Of a stretch of 64,000 bases of DNA, positions 28,015-36,856 are shown piece after piece. The stretch comes from Qipengyuania xiapuensis (GTDB lineage: Bacteria; Pseudomonadota; Alphaproteobacteria; Sphingomonadales; Sphingomonadaceae). The notes under the pieces are model-generated. The model worked only from the letters and a program-made list of their open reading frames with translations, did not search any database and had not been told where the DNA came from. Position 1 is the stretch's first letter; each line of letters starts with the position of its first letter. The stretch lies in NCBI RefSeq assembly GCF_019711395.1, contig NZ_JAIGNL010000001.1:1364001-1428000 (forward strand), read 5' to 3'. Made by a program: the position numbers and the translations under genes.

Positions 28015-29058
28015 GTGAAAATTCTGGTTACGGGAGGGAGCGGGTTCATCGGGTCTGCAGTGGTCAGGCTGGCGATCGCGCGCGGTCACGAGGTCATCAA
28101 CCTCGACGCGCTTACCTATGCGGCCTGCCAGGAAAACGTCGCCGCGGTGGCGGACAATCCGCGCTATCACTTCGTTCACGCCGACATCCGCGATCGTGCC
28201 AAGCTCGACGAGGTGTTTCGCGAGTACGCGCCCGATGCGGTCATGCATCTTGCGGCAGAGAGCCACGTCGACCGTTCGATCGACGGGCCGAGCGACTTCA
28301 TCGAAACCAATATCACCGGTACCTTCAACATGCTGGAGGCTGCACGCGGATACTGGATCGATGCGGGCAAGCCGGAAAGCTTCCGGTTCCATCACATCTC
28401 GACCGACGAGGTCTACGGCTCGCTTGGCGAAGAGGGCCTGTTCACCGAGACGACGGCCTATGATCCTCGCTCGCCCTATTCTGCGAGCAAGGCGTCGGCT
28501 GACCACCTCGTACGCGCATGGCACGAGACCTATGGCCTCCCCGTCGTCATCACCAATTGCTCGAACAACTACGGGCCTTTCCACTTCCCGGAGAAACTGG
28601 TCCCTGTCGTCATCATCAACGCGCTGTCAGGCAAGCCCATCCCGATCTACGGCAAGGGTGACAACGTACGTGACTGGCTCTTCGTTGAAGACCACGCCGA
28701 CGCCCTCCTATTGGTGGTGCAGGAAGGGAAGATCGGTCGCAGCTACAATATCGGCGGCGAGAACGAGCGCACCAACCTCGAGCTCGTCCGCACGCTGCTC
28801 ACCATTCTCGATGAGGTCCGGCCCAAGGCGGATGGCTCCTATCTCGACCAGATCGAGTTCGTTGCCGACCGTCCGGGACACGACCAGCGCTATGCGATCG
28901 ACCCGAGCCGTATTCGTGACGAACTTGGCTGGCGCCCCTCGGTGACGGTCGAGGAAGGCCTGGAGCGTACGGTTCGCTGGTATCTCGACAACGAGGTCTG
29001 GTGGCAGGCGCTTCTGGACCGCAAGGGTGTGGGCGAAAGGCTCGGCACCAAGGCATGA
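28015..29058 (+). CDS. rmlB: dTDP-glucose 4,6-dehydratase
   Basis: A 347-residue SDR enzyme that removes water from dTDP-glucose to give the 4-keto-6-deoxy sugar, second step to dTDP-L-rhamnose. The NAD-binding loop is [11 protein letters not shown] at the N-terminus; the substrate region is [10 protein letters not shown]; the catalytic Thr-Asp-Glu is in [11 protein letters not shown]; the YxxxK pair is in [10 protein letters not shown]. The start is GTG 28015. Its stop overlaps the rmlD start (ATGA at 29055-29058), showing tight coupling. Cytoplasmic. Confidence 0.96.
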   Translation: MKILVTGGSGFIGSAVVRLAIARGHEVINLDALTYAACQENVAAVADNPRYHFVHADIRDRAKLDEVFREYAPDAVMHLAAESHVDRSIDGPSDFIETNITGTFNMLEAARGYWIDAGKPESFRFHHISTDEVYGSLGEEGLFTETTAYDPRSPYSASKASADHLVRAWHETYGLPVVITNCSNNYGPFHFPEKLVPVVIINALSGKPIPIYGKGDNVRDWLFVEDHADALLLVVQEGKIGRSYNIGGENERTNLELVRTLLTILDEVRPKADGSYLDQIEFVADRPGHDQRYAIDPSRIRDELGWRPSVTVEEGLERTVRWYLDNEVWWQALLDRKGVGERLGTKA

Positions 29059-29900
29059 TTCTCGTCTTCGGCAAAACAGGTCAGGTTGCACGCGAGCTCG
29101 CACCGATGCTGCCCGATGCACATTTCGCTGCCCGTAGCGAAGCGGACCTGTCGCGTCCCGATGAATGCGCTGCACTTGTTCGAAAGCTGAAACCCGCCGG
29201 CGTCATCAATGCCGCCGCCTACACCGCAGTCGACAAGGCTGAGGACGAGGAAGAACTCGCCTCGCTCGTGAACGGAGAAGCGCCGGGCGCTATCGCTGCC
29301 GCCTGCGCCGAAGCCGGGATCCCGCTGATCCATATCTCCACCGACTATGTCTTCGCAGGCGAGGGGGATCATTTTCACCAGCCGGGCGATGAGATCGCTC
29401 CTCCCAATGCATACGGCCGGACCAAGGCGGCGGGCGAGGCCGCCGTTCGCGCGAGCGGCGCCGGTCATGCCATCATCCGCACGAGCTGGGTGTTCTCACC
29501 CCACGGCAACAACTTCGTGAAGACGATGTTGCGGTTGGGGAGCGAGCGCGACAGCCTCCGGATAGTCGCGGACCAGATCGGCGGCCCGACACCTGCTGCG
29601 GCCATCGCAGAAGCCTGCGTACGTTCGCTTGCGGCGATTACTGCGGACAAGGCCCTTTGCGGCACCTACCATCTCTCCGGAGCGCCGGATGTAAGCTGGG
29701 CAGACTTCGCGCGCGAGATTTTCGCGCAGGCCGGGATGGATGTAGAGGTTGCCGACATTCCGAGCGCCGAGTTCCCAACGCCGGCGAAACGTCCATTGAA
29801 CAGCAGGCTGGATTGCTCCAGCCTCGAGCGCCTTGGCCTGGAACGGCCCGACTGGCGGCTCTACCTGAAACCGATAATCGAGGAATTCGCAGCATCATGA
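29055..29900 (+). CDS. rmlD: dTDP-4-dehydrorhamnose reductase
   Basis: A 281-residue SDR enzyme, the last step to dTDP-L-rhamnose, using NAD(P)H. Motifs: [10 protein letters not shown] at the N-terminus, [16 protein letters not shown] (typical RmlD), [10 protein letters not shown], and YGRTKAAGE with the catalytic Tyr and Lys. The start codon overlaps the rmlB stop, and the stop overlaps the rmlA start (ATGA, 29897-29900). Length is normal for the family. Cytoplasmic. Confidence 0.95.
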   Translation: MILVFGKTGQVARELAPMLPDAHFAARSEADLSRPDECAALVRKLKPAGVINAAAYTAVDKAEDEEELASLVNGEAPGAIAAACAEAGIPLIHISTDYVFAGEGDHFHQPGDEIAPPNAYGRTKAAGEAAVRASGAGHAIIRTSWVFSPHGNNFVKTMLRLGSERDSLRIVADQIGGPTPAAAIAEACVRSLAAITADKALCGTYHLSGAPDVSWADFAREIFAQAGMDVEVADIPSAEFPTPAKRPLNSRLDCSSLERLGLERPDWRLYLKPIIEEFAAS

Positions 29901-30772
29901 CCCAGCGCAAGGGCATCATCCTGGCAGGCGGTTCGGGCACGCGGCTCTATCCGTTGACCATGGCCGTCTCAAAGCAGCTCATGCCGATCTACGACAAGCC
30001 CATGATCTTCTATCCGCTGTCAATCGTCATGCTGGCAGGCGTCAGGGAAGTGGCGATCATTACCACGCCGGAAGACCAGGCGCAGTTCCGCCGGCTGCTG
30101 GGCGACGGCTCGCAGTGGGGGATGAGTTTCGAGTATATCGAACAACCTTCGCCCGACGGGCTGGCGCAGGCCTATCTGCTCGCCGAGGATTTCCTCGATG
30201 GTGCTCCGTCGGTCATGGTCCTGGGCGACAACATCTTCTTCGGTCACGACCTCCCCAAGATGCTCAAGTCTGCCGACGAACGCGCCGATGGAGGCACGGT
30301 CTTCGGCTACCATGTGGCAGAACCCCAGCATTACGGCGTTGTCGGTTTCGACGCGAACGGGCAGGCGAACCAGATTATCGAAAAACCTTCCGACCCGCCG
30401 TCGAACTATGCGGTCACCGGCCTCTATTTCCTCGACGGTGATGCGCCGAGGCGTGCCAAGGAAATCAAGCCCTCCGCGCGCGGTGAACTCGAGATCACCT
30501 CGCTGCTCGAAACCTATCTTGGCGAGGGTACTCTCTCGGTCGAGACAATGGGACGCGGTTTCGCATGGCTCGACACGGGCACGCACGGTTCGCTGCTCGA
30601 TGCCGGAAATTTCGTGCGTACGCTCTCGCTGCGGCAGGGCATGCTGGTCGGTAGTCCCGAAGAGATCGCTTTCGACAACGGTTGGATCGACGAAGTTCAG
30701 CTTCGCGAGCGTGCGAAACTCTTCGGCAAGACCGACTATGGCGCCTATCTCCAGCGGCTGCTCGTCCGGTGA
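29897..30772 (+). CDS. rmlA: Glucose-1-phosphate thymidylyltransferase
   Basis: A 291-residue nucleotidyltransferase that makes dTDP-glucose from dTTP and glucose-1-phosphate, the first step to dTDP-L-rhamnose. N-terminal signature GGSGTRLYPLT with the catalytic Arg, then KQLMPIYDKPMIFYPLS; metal/substrate Asp in LGDNIFFG; EKPSDPPSNYAVTGLYFLD. The length is typical. The enzyme is normally feedback-inhibited by dTDP-L-rhamnose (family knowledge). The stop overlaps the GTG start of the following sulfotransferase gene (30769-30772), so all rhamnose genes and the sulfotransferase are translated in series. Confidence 0.96.
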   Translation: MTQRKGIILAGGSGTRLYPLTMAVSKQLMPIYDKPMIFYPLSIVMLAGVREVAIITTPEDQAQFRRLLGDGSQWGMSFEYIEQPSPDGLAQAYLLAEDFLDGAPSVMVLGDNIFFGHDLPKMLKSADERADGGTVFGYHVAEPQHYGVVGFDANGQANQIIEKPSDPPSNYAVTGLYFLDGDAPRRAKEIKPSARGELEITSLLETYLGEGTLSVETMGRGFAWLDTGTHGSLLDAGNFVRTLSLRQGMLVGSPEEIAFDNGWIDEVQLRERAKLFGKTDYGAYLQRLLVR

Positions 30773-31674
30773 GCAAGCGCCAGATCGTCCTAGTCACGGG
30801 AGCTCCGCGCTCGGGCACAACCGTTGTCGGCAATGCCCTGCGTACCTCGTGGCGGCATCGCGAGATTTACGAGCCGATGAATGCTTTCGTCGGTGACAAG
30901 GCGATAAGAAACCAGTTCGAAGTTCCGGGTGCAGGGGGCTTTTCCAAAGCAGCGCTCGATGACCTGGTCGAGCGGATAGAGACCGGTCGGCTCCGGCTGC
31001 GTAAGTCGCTCTTGAAGCAGCGGAATCCCTACCTCAATCGCACCAATATGAGCATGGCAGGGGCCAATTTCGTGCCCCTGGTGACGCATCTGATCTGGAA
31101 GGATCCGTTCGCGTTTTTCTGTGCCCCGCATCTTGCTCGGCGAGGAATGCCGGTCATCGTGACTGTGAGGAACCATCTCAGTCTCGTGGGCAGCTTCAAG
31201 CGCATGGACTGGCTTGCCCCAGTGGGTGACCTGTCGAAACGAATGGGCGAAGCGGGATACGATATCGACCCGGGATTGCTCATCCGCTGCCAGGATGCCT
31301 CAACGCCCACTGAAACCGGTGCGTTGATGTGGCATCTCTTGAACCTAGCGCTCCTACGTTGGCTCGACGATGGTGAACCGGTGCATGTGGTGAGAAACGA
31401 CGACCTGCTATTCAGCGCCGACGAGGTCAGCGAAAGGCTTCACCGGATTACCGGACTTCCGGTTGCCCTCGAAAAGGCCGAGTCCGAGATGACTGTCCCA
31501 TCGCAGGAGCCGCTGCCGCAGAAGGCGCACATCGCTAATCGCGACGCGAAGAGCATCACGGACTACTGGAAGACCTTGCTCGATGAGGATGAGGTGACAC
31601 TTGCCCTTGATCTCAACGGCGAGCTGGCGCAGCGGCTTGACGACAAGCTCTCCTCGACAGTCGTGCCTGTCTGA
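30769..31674 (+). CDS. Sulfotransferase family protein (first in locus)
   Basis: A 301-residue protein from GTG 30769. The N-terminal P-loop TGAPRSGTT (residues 10-18) matches the PAPS 5'-phosphosulfate-binding loop of sulfotransferases, and VRNHLSLVGSFKRM further on matches the 3'-phosphate-binding Arg...Ser site. The remainder is weakly conserved. Sulfotransferases move sulfate from PAPS to hydroxyl groups, in this setting plausibly to sugars of the exopolysaccharide or its lipid-linked precursor. There is no signal peptide, so it should act in the cytoplasm. The start overlaps the rmlA stop. The acceptor is unknown; a PAPS-binding protein with another role cannot be excluded. Confidence 0.75.
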   Translation: MSKRQIVLVTGAPRSGTTVVGNALRTSWRHREIYEPMNAFVGDKAIRNQFEVPGAGGFSKAALDDLVERIETGRLRLRKSLLKQRNPYLNRTNMSMAGANFVPLVTHLIWKDPFAFFCAPHLARRGMPVIVTVRNHLSLVGSFKRMDWLAPVGDLSKRMGEAGYDIDPGLLIRCQDASTPTETGALMWHLLNLALLRWLDDGEPVHVVRNDDLLFSADEVSERLHRITGLPVALEKAESEMTVPSQEPLPQKAHIANRDAKSITDYWKTLLDEDEVTLALDLNGELAQRLDDKLSSTVVPV

Positions 31675-31696
31675 AAAGCCACCTCGGAACATCCCG

Positions 31697-32953
31697 TTGA
31701 CGCGCCATCTTCACCTTGGAAAGTTCTTCAGCAGCGGTGCAGGCCTCTTCGCTTCGCTGCTGGGCAATGCGTTCATCTTCCTGATCATCGCACGGGCATT
31801 CGGTGCGGCAGACTTCGGCCGCTTCGCGGTGATCTATGCAACCGCCAGCGTCTTGGGGCTGGTGGTCGACTTCGGCTATCCGCAGCGCTTCCTGAAGGAC
31901 TTTTACGTCTATACCGAGAAGTTCGGTGGACTCCCTTCACGGGTGCTCAAGACGAAATTCGCCCTGTTGATCCTTGCGAGCCTCATCAACCTCGTCGTTT
32001 GCCTGGTGATGGGGATCGAGCTAGCCCTGATGGGTGTCATCTGGACCGGCATTGTGCTTGTCAGTTTCGGAGCATTCTTCGGCTCATGCTTGCGCGCCAT
32101 GGGTGAGCACAAGGTCGACAGTACGAACCTGCTCGCGGCGAACGGGACGGCCGCAGCGCTTGCGGTGCTTCTCTATCTTTCGGAGAACGATCAGCCGCTG
32201 GCATACTTCGCGCTCTTCATCGTCCTTGGAGCTATCTATTTCACTCTCAGCTGGCGTGCATTCCGGGCAAGAAGCCGAATTGTCTCAGAGGCGAGTTCGG
32301 CATCGCATGTGATCGGTGAAGTGCGCGGTGGGATAAGCTACGCGGCGGATATCTGGGTCACACGCTCCTTCGGCTTCGTCGATGTCCTGGTCCTGTCACT
32401 GTTTGTCTCAAACGCGGGACTGGGCCTGTATCAGGCAGGGCAAAAGCTCCTGCTGGTCGCACTGGCCGTGAACCAGATCACCAACAACGTGTTCCTCCCC
32501 ATTCTCAGCGCCAAGGAGCGCAAGGCAGGCCTCGACCTCAAGAGCCTCCTGACGATCGCTGCCAGCACGACTGCCCTCGGAATGGTTATATCGCTGGTGT
32601 TCTACTTTGCATTCCCGCTGGCGGTCGACATCCTTTACGGAGACGGTTTCGAGGGGACCAAGGCGATGGCATTCTGGCTGTCCCTGGCGATCCTGTTCAG
32701 GCTCTGGTTGCTCGGCCCTTCGATCTGGATTGTTGCCGCTGGGCGCCAGACCGTCCGCTTTATGCTGAACTGCGGCAACATTGCGGTGTTCCTCGCGCTT
32801 TGTTTCTACCTTGCTCCGCGATATGGCTTCGTCGGAGGAGCGATGGCTATTGCTGTCTCGGCCTTCGTCTGGGCCAGCAGCTTCACTATCTCATCGCTCG
32901 TTATCGCGAGGTCCGCAAAGGCTTCGCCAATCGGGTCAGGGCAGGGACAGTGA
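31697..32953 (+). CDS. Polysaccharide flippase (Wzx-like, MOP superfamily)
   Basis: About 418 residues with twelve or so hydrophobic segments. The N-terminal pattern (LHLGKFFSSGAGLFASLLGN, then ARAFGAADFGRFAV) is typical of polysaccharide-export MOP proteins, in which RxxGxxxFG follows the first helix. The role is flipping of lipid-linked repeat units across the inner membrane. The start is uncertain: TTG 31697 gives the standard N-terminus, 22 nt after the sulfotransferase stop; earlier in-frame codons would overlap that gene. It is followed by a second Wzy/ligase-like gene. Confidence 0.82.
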   Translation: MTRHLHLGKFFSSGAGLFASLLGNAFIFLIIARAFGAADFGRFAVIYATASVLGLVVDFGYPQRFLKDFYVYTEKFGGLPSRVLKTKFALLILASLINLVVCLVMGIELALMGVIWTGIVLVSFGAFFGSCLRAMGEHKVDSTNLLAANGTAAALAVLLYLSENDQPLAYFALFIVLGAIYFTLSWRAFRARSRIVSEASSASHVIGEVRGGISYAADIWVTRSFGFVDVLVLSLFVSNAGLGLYQAGQKLLLVALAVNQITNNVFLPILSAKERKAGLDLKSLLTIAASTTALGMVISLVFYFAFPLAVDILYGDGFEGTKAMAFWLSLAILFRLWLLGPSIWIVAAGRQTVRFMLNCGNIAVFLALCFYLAPRYGFVGGAMAIAVSAFVWASSFTISSLVIARSAKASPIGSGQGQ

Positions 32954-33032
32954 ACGTAATTCTCAAGCTTTCATCGCACGAATTGTGCCGGAGCGAGCTG
33001 GCCCTGCAAGGTGTCCGGAATTCTATCGGCTG

Positions 33033-34337
33033 ATGACCAGAATCGCCCTCATATTCCTGGCTGCGCTGCTGGTGGTGCCCTTCTACATCGGGCCGGAACT
33101 GGCGCCCAATGCACAGCTGAATGCAGAAAGGTTCCTGCTGGTGTTGTTGGCGGCCTCGCTGATCGATCGCGGCAGTGCGCAAATGTTCTTCCGAGGATCG
33201 AATGTACTGCTTCGGCAAAGAGCGCTCGTAGCGGTCACTTTGACGGCGTATTTCATGCTCCGTTTCATCTCGGCGCTCTTCTCGCCCTTTCCGGTTTCGG
33301 TGCTGTTCGTTGTCAACGAGATCGCTTCGCAGCTCTTCGTGTTCCTGGTTTTCTTCTCGCTCTTCCTGCATTTCGATTTGCGGCGTCAGATCGGGGTGAT
33401 CTTTGCACTGTCGATCTTTTTCATCTTACTGATCGTTCTGGTTGAACTGGCCTTCGGACAGAACTTCCTCACTTCGCTCGCCCCGGAAGGAGCGGGTACG
33501 GCCATCAACAACCAAGCGATCGTTCGAAGCGGGCTGCTGCGCGTCAAAGGGACCTTCGAGCATCCGCTCACGCTTGCCCACATGGTTGTGATGATCCTGC
33601 CGGTGCTGCTCTTCTCCAGCGTGGGACTTCGTCCTTTTGTCCGGGTCGCGGCGGTACTGGCGCTGATCTTGATGGGCCTTTCGACCGGGTCGCGAACACT
33701 CGTGGTCCTGATGGTCCTGGAGCTCGGAATCTGGTCGATGCTGCGGCCGATCCGGTTCAATACCGGAGCGACGACCTTCACATCGCGTGGTGTTGCCCTG
33801 CTGTTAGGCCCGATCGCAATCGGCCTGGCAATCTATGTCGCCCAGCAGATATCGGGAACCAGCCTGTTCGAATCCGGGGTGCGTTCGGCGCAGATCAGGA
33901 ACGGGATGATCGGGATCCAGGCCAAGCCATGGTTTGGCTATGGTCCGGGACCGGGAGCCATTGCAGCCATCACGGACGGTATGCGAGGCGGTGTCGGGGC
34001 GATGCGGCTCTGGCGCGAGAACCTCTCGACGGTGGACAACTGGTTCCTGTCGGTGCTCCTCAGCTCCGGTTTCACCACCTTCTTTGCCTTCCTTGCGCTA
34101 ATCGCGGCAATCCTTGCTCAGGGGAAGGACGTACTGTTGAAGGGGATCACGCGGGCACGTCTCGCCGCTCAGGGCATGGACAGCCTTGCAATCGGCCTCT
34201 GGCTCGGTTGCCTCTTCGGTGCGGGCTTCATGGCTGTCCTGTCGATCTTCACACTACACCCGCTGTTCTACATTCTCGCCGCCTGGCTCACCGCACTCGT
34301 CACCCGGGCGAGGCTATCGCGCGAGGACGCCCGGTGA
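33033..34337 (+). CDS. Second O-antigen ligase/polymerase-like membrane protein
   Basis: A 434-residue integral membrane protein from ATG 33033 with about ten to twelve hydrophobic segments. Wzy_C-like features: GTFEHPLTLAHMVVMILPVLL, LMGLSTGSRTLVVLMVLELG, and a periplasmic loop with WFGYGPGPGA and STVDNWFLSVLLSSG, as in many EPS polymerases. It differs clearly from the first such protein at 21.9 kb. One of the two may polymerise and the other ligate or act on a different glycan; sequence alone does not settle this. The stop overlaps the GTG start of the next gene (34334-34337). Confidence 0.78.
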   Translation: MTRIALIFLAALLVVPFYIGPELAPNAQLNAERFLLVLLAASLIDRGSAQMFFRGSNVLLRQRALVAVTLTAYFMLRFISALFSPFPVSVLFVVNEIASQLFVFLVFFSLFLHFDLRRQIGVIFALSIFFILLIVLVELAFGQNFLTSLAPEGAGTAINNQAIVRSGLLRVKGTFEHPLTLAHMVVMILPVLLFSSVGLRPFVRVAAVLALILMGLSTGSRTLVVLMVLELGIWSMLRPIRFNTGATTFTSRGVALLLGPIAIGLAIYVAQQISGTSLFESGVRSAQIRNGMIGIQAKPWFGYGPGPGAIAAITDGMRGGVGAMRLWRENLSTVDNWFLSVLLSSGFTTFFAFLALIAAILAQGKDVLLKGITRARLAAQGMDSLAIGLWLGCLFGAGFMAVLSIFTLHPLFYILAAWLTALVTRARLSREDAR

Positions 34338-35260
34338 AGACGGACATTTCCATAGTCATCGTCACCTACAACTCGCAGGAGTTCATCCGGCGGTGCCTGA
34401 CCAGCGTGCTGGAAAACCGGCCTCGCCGCTCGCATCGTATCGTCGTGGTCGACAATGCGTCCTCAGATGAGACTGCGAGCATCGTGCGCGCCGAATTCCC
34501 TCAGGTGGAGCTGGTTTGCCTGCCGGAGAATGTGGGCTTCGGGCGGGGCAACAATGCCGGCTTCGAGCACGCGCCGGCGCGGTTCTATTATTGCCACAAC
34601 GCCGATGCCTACCTGCAGGCGAATGTCCTCGATCCAGCAATCGACCTGTTCGATGCCGATCCGAAGCTGGGTATTGTGGGACTGCCGCTGGTGTTTCCCG
34701 ATTTCAGCCCTCAAACCTCCGCATATTCGGCCAGCACACCGCTGAAGTGGGCCCTGCAGGGTCTGGGTATCGGTGCTCTGGTGAAGAAGTTGGTGGAGGG
34801 TAACCCCGAGGGTTTGGCTGCGCGCGTGCTTGGCAAGCACCGTCTTGGTCGCACCTTCGTCGCGACCCATGCTGAGGGTGGAAGCACGGACATAGAGCAA
34901 CCTCCTGCAGAGGACGTCGACTGGGTGTGCGGCGCCGCCATGATCATCCGCGATGCCGCCATCGAAGAAGCCGGCCATGCCTTCGATCCGGACATCTTCA
35001 TGTACGGCGAGGACGAGGAGCTGTGTCTGCGCGCATCGCGGAATGGCTGGAAGGTCAAGAAAGCAAATGTCACACCGGTGATCCACGAGTTCGGTTGGGG
35101 CAAGAGCGTGAAGGCATCGCGCAAGGTCGTGGATCTCAAATTCGACGGTCTTCGCGTGTTCATCGACAAGACCTATCGCGACCGGCCGATCTCGCGGCTG
35201 GCCATGCATGCCATGCTGCGGATGAAATACATGACCTGGAAAGCCAGGTCTGCGGGCTGA
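34334..35260 (+). CDS. Family 2 glycosyltransferase (rhamnosyltransferase-like)
   Basis: A 308-residue GT-A enzyme from GTG 34334, overlapping the previous stop. N-terminal nucleotide-sugar fold: ISIVIVTYNSQEFI, IVVVDNASSDET, LPENVGFGRGNNAGF; the metal-binding position is in HNADAYL, close to the NPDV/NPDA of WbbL-like rhamnosyltransferases; an acceptor region follows with VCGAAMIIRDAAIEEAG and MYGEDEELCLRA. The similarity to dTDP-rhamnose-using enzymes and the rml genes nearby suggest that it adds rhamnose. It is the only ordinary glycosyltransferase in the locus besides the initiating transferase. Probably cytoplasmic, peripheral to the membrane. Confidence 0.87.
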   Translation: MKTDISIVIVTYNSQEFIRRCLTSVLENRPRRSHRIVVVDNASSDETASIVRAEFPQVELVCLPENVGFGRGNNAGFEHAPARFYYCHNADAYLQANVLDPAIDLFDADPKLGIVGLPLVFPDFSPQTSAYSASTPLKWALQGLGIGALVKKLVEGNPEGLAARVLGKHRLGRTFVATHAEGGSTDIEQPPAEDVDWVCGAAMIIRDAAIEEAGHAFDPDIFMYGEDEELCLRASRNGWKVKKANVTPVIHEFGWGKSVKASRKVVDLKFDGLRVFIDKTYRDRPISRLAMHAMLRMKYMTWKARSAG

Positions 35261-35323
35261 CTACCGCCGGCCATTAGAAGTATCGAAGCGCCGAGCGCGC
35301 AAGACAGGAACGATGAGAAAACA

Positions 35324-36232
35324 ATGAGCGGAACGAAACTGCCCGGCTTCGTATGTGTCGGAGCAGCAAAGTGCGGGACCACCTCGCTCTATCACTATCT
35401 CAAGGGCCATCCCGACATCTTCCTGACCGAGCAGAAGGAACTGCACTTCTTCTCGTCGGAAGACCTGCTGGAGAGGCCCAATGGCCCGGGCATGCGTTAC
35501 GTGCTCGAGGACATCATCCGCAGCGAGGAAGAGTATCGCGCTCTGTTCTCCGCGGTCCCCGACAACGCGATCAGCGGCGACATTTCGCCGTCCTACCTGA
35601 ATTCGCCCTCGGCACCTTCGCGGATCAAGGATCTGCTCGGCGATGTCCGCATCATCATCATGCTGCGCGACCCGGTGGACCGCATGTATTCGCAGTACAT
35701 GCATTTGCGCCGCGCCGCGCGCGAGGATCTCGATTTCGAAGCGGCCTTGGCAGCCGAGGACAGCCGGTTTGCGCAGGGGTGGGGCGACATGTGGCTCTAC
35801 CGCCGTTCTGCCATGAGCGCGGATTCGGTCGAACGCTATTTCGACACTTTCGGACGCGACAACGTGAAGGTGATCCTCGCAAGCGAGATGCGCGAGGATA
35901 CGCTTGGTACGGTCATGTCGATCCAGGAGTTCATCGGTGTGGCTCCAAGATCAGATCTCGACCTGGAAGGTGAATTCAATCGCTCCGGACTGCCCAAGTC
36001 GCGACTGGTCGCCCGGGCCTTGGACGCCAGCCCGCTGGCGACCTTCGCCAAGAAAGTCGTCCCGCGCGGTATTGGCGCGGCCGTTAAGCGCAAGCTGCAG
36101 GAAATGAACACTGGCGAGCGAATGGTGCTGAGCGCCGAGGACCGCGCCAAATATGCCAGCATCTTCTCCGAGGACACGCGCAGGCTAGAGGCTCTGCTCG
36201 GACGGGAGCTGCCCTGGGGCAAGCCCTCCTGA
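35324..36232 (+). CDS. Sulfotransferase domain protein (second in locus)
   Basis: A 302-residue protein. Residues 13-21 (GAAKCGTTS) are a classic PAPS 5'-phosphosulfate loop, followed by YHYLKGHPDIFL and KELHFFS as in carbohydrate sulfotransferases of the heparan N-deacetylase/sulfotransferase-like group; the 3'-phosphate site is LRDPVDRMYSQYMH. This is a more canonical member than the first sulfotransferase. No signal peptide. It is the last gene of the exopolysaccharide operon, 63 nt after the GT2 gene and 38 nt before a strong terminator. Role by context: sulfation of the polysaccharide repeat; inference. Confidence 0.86.
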   Translation: MSGTKLPGFVCVGAAKCGTTSLYHYLKGHPDIFLTEQKELHFFSSEDLLERPNGPGMRYVLEDIIRSEEEYRALFSAVPDNAISGDISPSYLNSPSAPSRIKDLLGDVRIIIMLRDPVDRMYSQYMHLRRAAREDLDFEAALAAEDSRFAQGWGDMWLYRRSAMSADSVERYFDTFGRDNVKVILASEMREDTLGTVMSIQEFIGVAPRSDLDLEGEFNRSGLPKSRLVARALDASPLATFAKKVVPRGIGAAVKRKLQEMNTGERMVLSAEDRAKYASIFSEDTRRLEALLGRELPWGKPS

Positions 36233-36270
36233 CGCAAGTCGGACGGGCTTCACATCGATGTCAGTTACAA

Positions 36271-36297
36271 AAAAACCCGCCGGAGAGGCGGGTTTTT
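36271..36297 (+). terminator. Bidirectional intrinsic terminator between the EPS operon and tRNA-Val
   Basis: AAAAACCCGCC (36271-36281), loop GGAGA, GGCGGGTTTTT (36287-36297): a perfect 11-bp stem with A and T runs at both ends. It can end the rightward exopolysaccharide operon and the leftward tRNA transcript, whose 3' end is at 36305. Confidence 0.9.
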
Positions 36298-36304
36298 CGT
36301 TCGA

Positions 36305-36379
36305 TGGTGGGCGTACCAAGGTTCGAACTTGGGACCCCTACGATGTCAACATAGTGCTCTACCACTGAGCTATACGCCC
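36305..36379 (-). tRNA. tRNA-Val (anticodon GAC)
   Basis: A complete cloverleaf of 75 nt including encoded CCA: acceptor GGGCGTA/TACGCCC, D-stem GCTC/GAGC, anticodon stem CTATG/CGTAG (one T-G pair), loop TTGACAT with anticodon GAC, T-arm CCAAG-TTCGAAC-CTTGG, discriminator A. It reads the valine codons GUC and GUU. No integrase or direct repeat was seen nearby, so it is not marking an island. Confidence 0.96.
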
Positions 36380-36466
36380 ACGCTATCGAACAAGCCGTTT
36401 TGTGCGGCAGGCGCGCCCTTTAGCGAGGGCACGAAAGGCGCGCAAGAGGCAATCTTGCGGAATTCG

Positions 36467-36856
36467 TCAGAGCTGCGCGCTGACCTTGTCTTCCAGCACC
36501 CTTTCGACCTCCAGAACGAGGTCGCGAAGGTGGAACGGCTTGGAAAGAACCTTGGCGTTCGGCTGCTCGCGGCTCGCCTTGAGAGTGACTGCGGCAAAGC
36601 CGGTAATGAACATAACCTTCGTCGCCGGGCTGATCTCGTTGCAACGCTGCGCCAGTTCGATTCCGTCCATTTCCGGCATCACGATGTCGGAAAGCAGGAG
36701 ATCGTAACGCTCGTCCTCGAGCAGCGGGAGGGCGGCTGTACCGCGATCGACGGCGTCGACCGAATAACCGGCATTCTCGAGCGCGCGCTCGAGGTAGGTG
36801 CGCATGGCCTCGTCGTCTTCGGCCAGCAGGATTCGTTTCTGGTGCAGCTCACTCAT
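36467..36856 (-). CDS. cpdR: Single-domain response regulator CpdR
   Basis: A 129-residue receiver domain with almost nothing else. QKRILLAEDDEAMR holds the acidic pocket; the phospho-acceptor Asp is in LLLSDIVMPEMDGIELA; the Thr and Lys are in MFITGFAAVTL and KVLSKPFHLRDLV. These stretches match Caulobacter CpdR nearly word for word. Unphosphorylated CpdR primes the ClpXP protease for cell-cycle substrates including, indirectly, CtrA; CckA via ChpT phosphorylates and inactivates it. ATG 36856 is preferred, 36868 is possible; neither has a strong ribosome site. The amidohydrolase gene is divergent. Cytoplasmic. Confidence 0.93.
   Translation of the reverse strand: MSELHQKRILLAEDDEAMRTYLERALENAGYSVDAVDRGTAALPLLEDERYDLLLSDIVMPEMDGIELAQRCNEISPATKVMFITGFAAVTLKASREQPNAKVLSKPFHLRDLVLEVERVLEDKVSAQL

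Noticed and set aside
36305-36379. tRNA-Val as an integration site of a genomic island
   Set aside because: No integrase, no repeated tRNA 3' end and no change of gene style were seen on either side.
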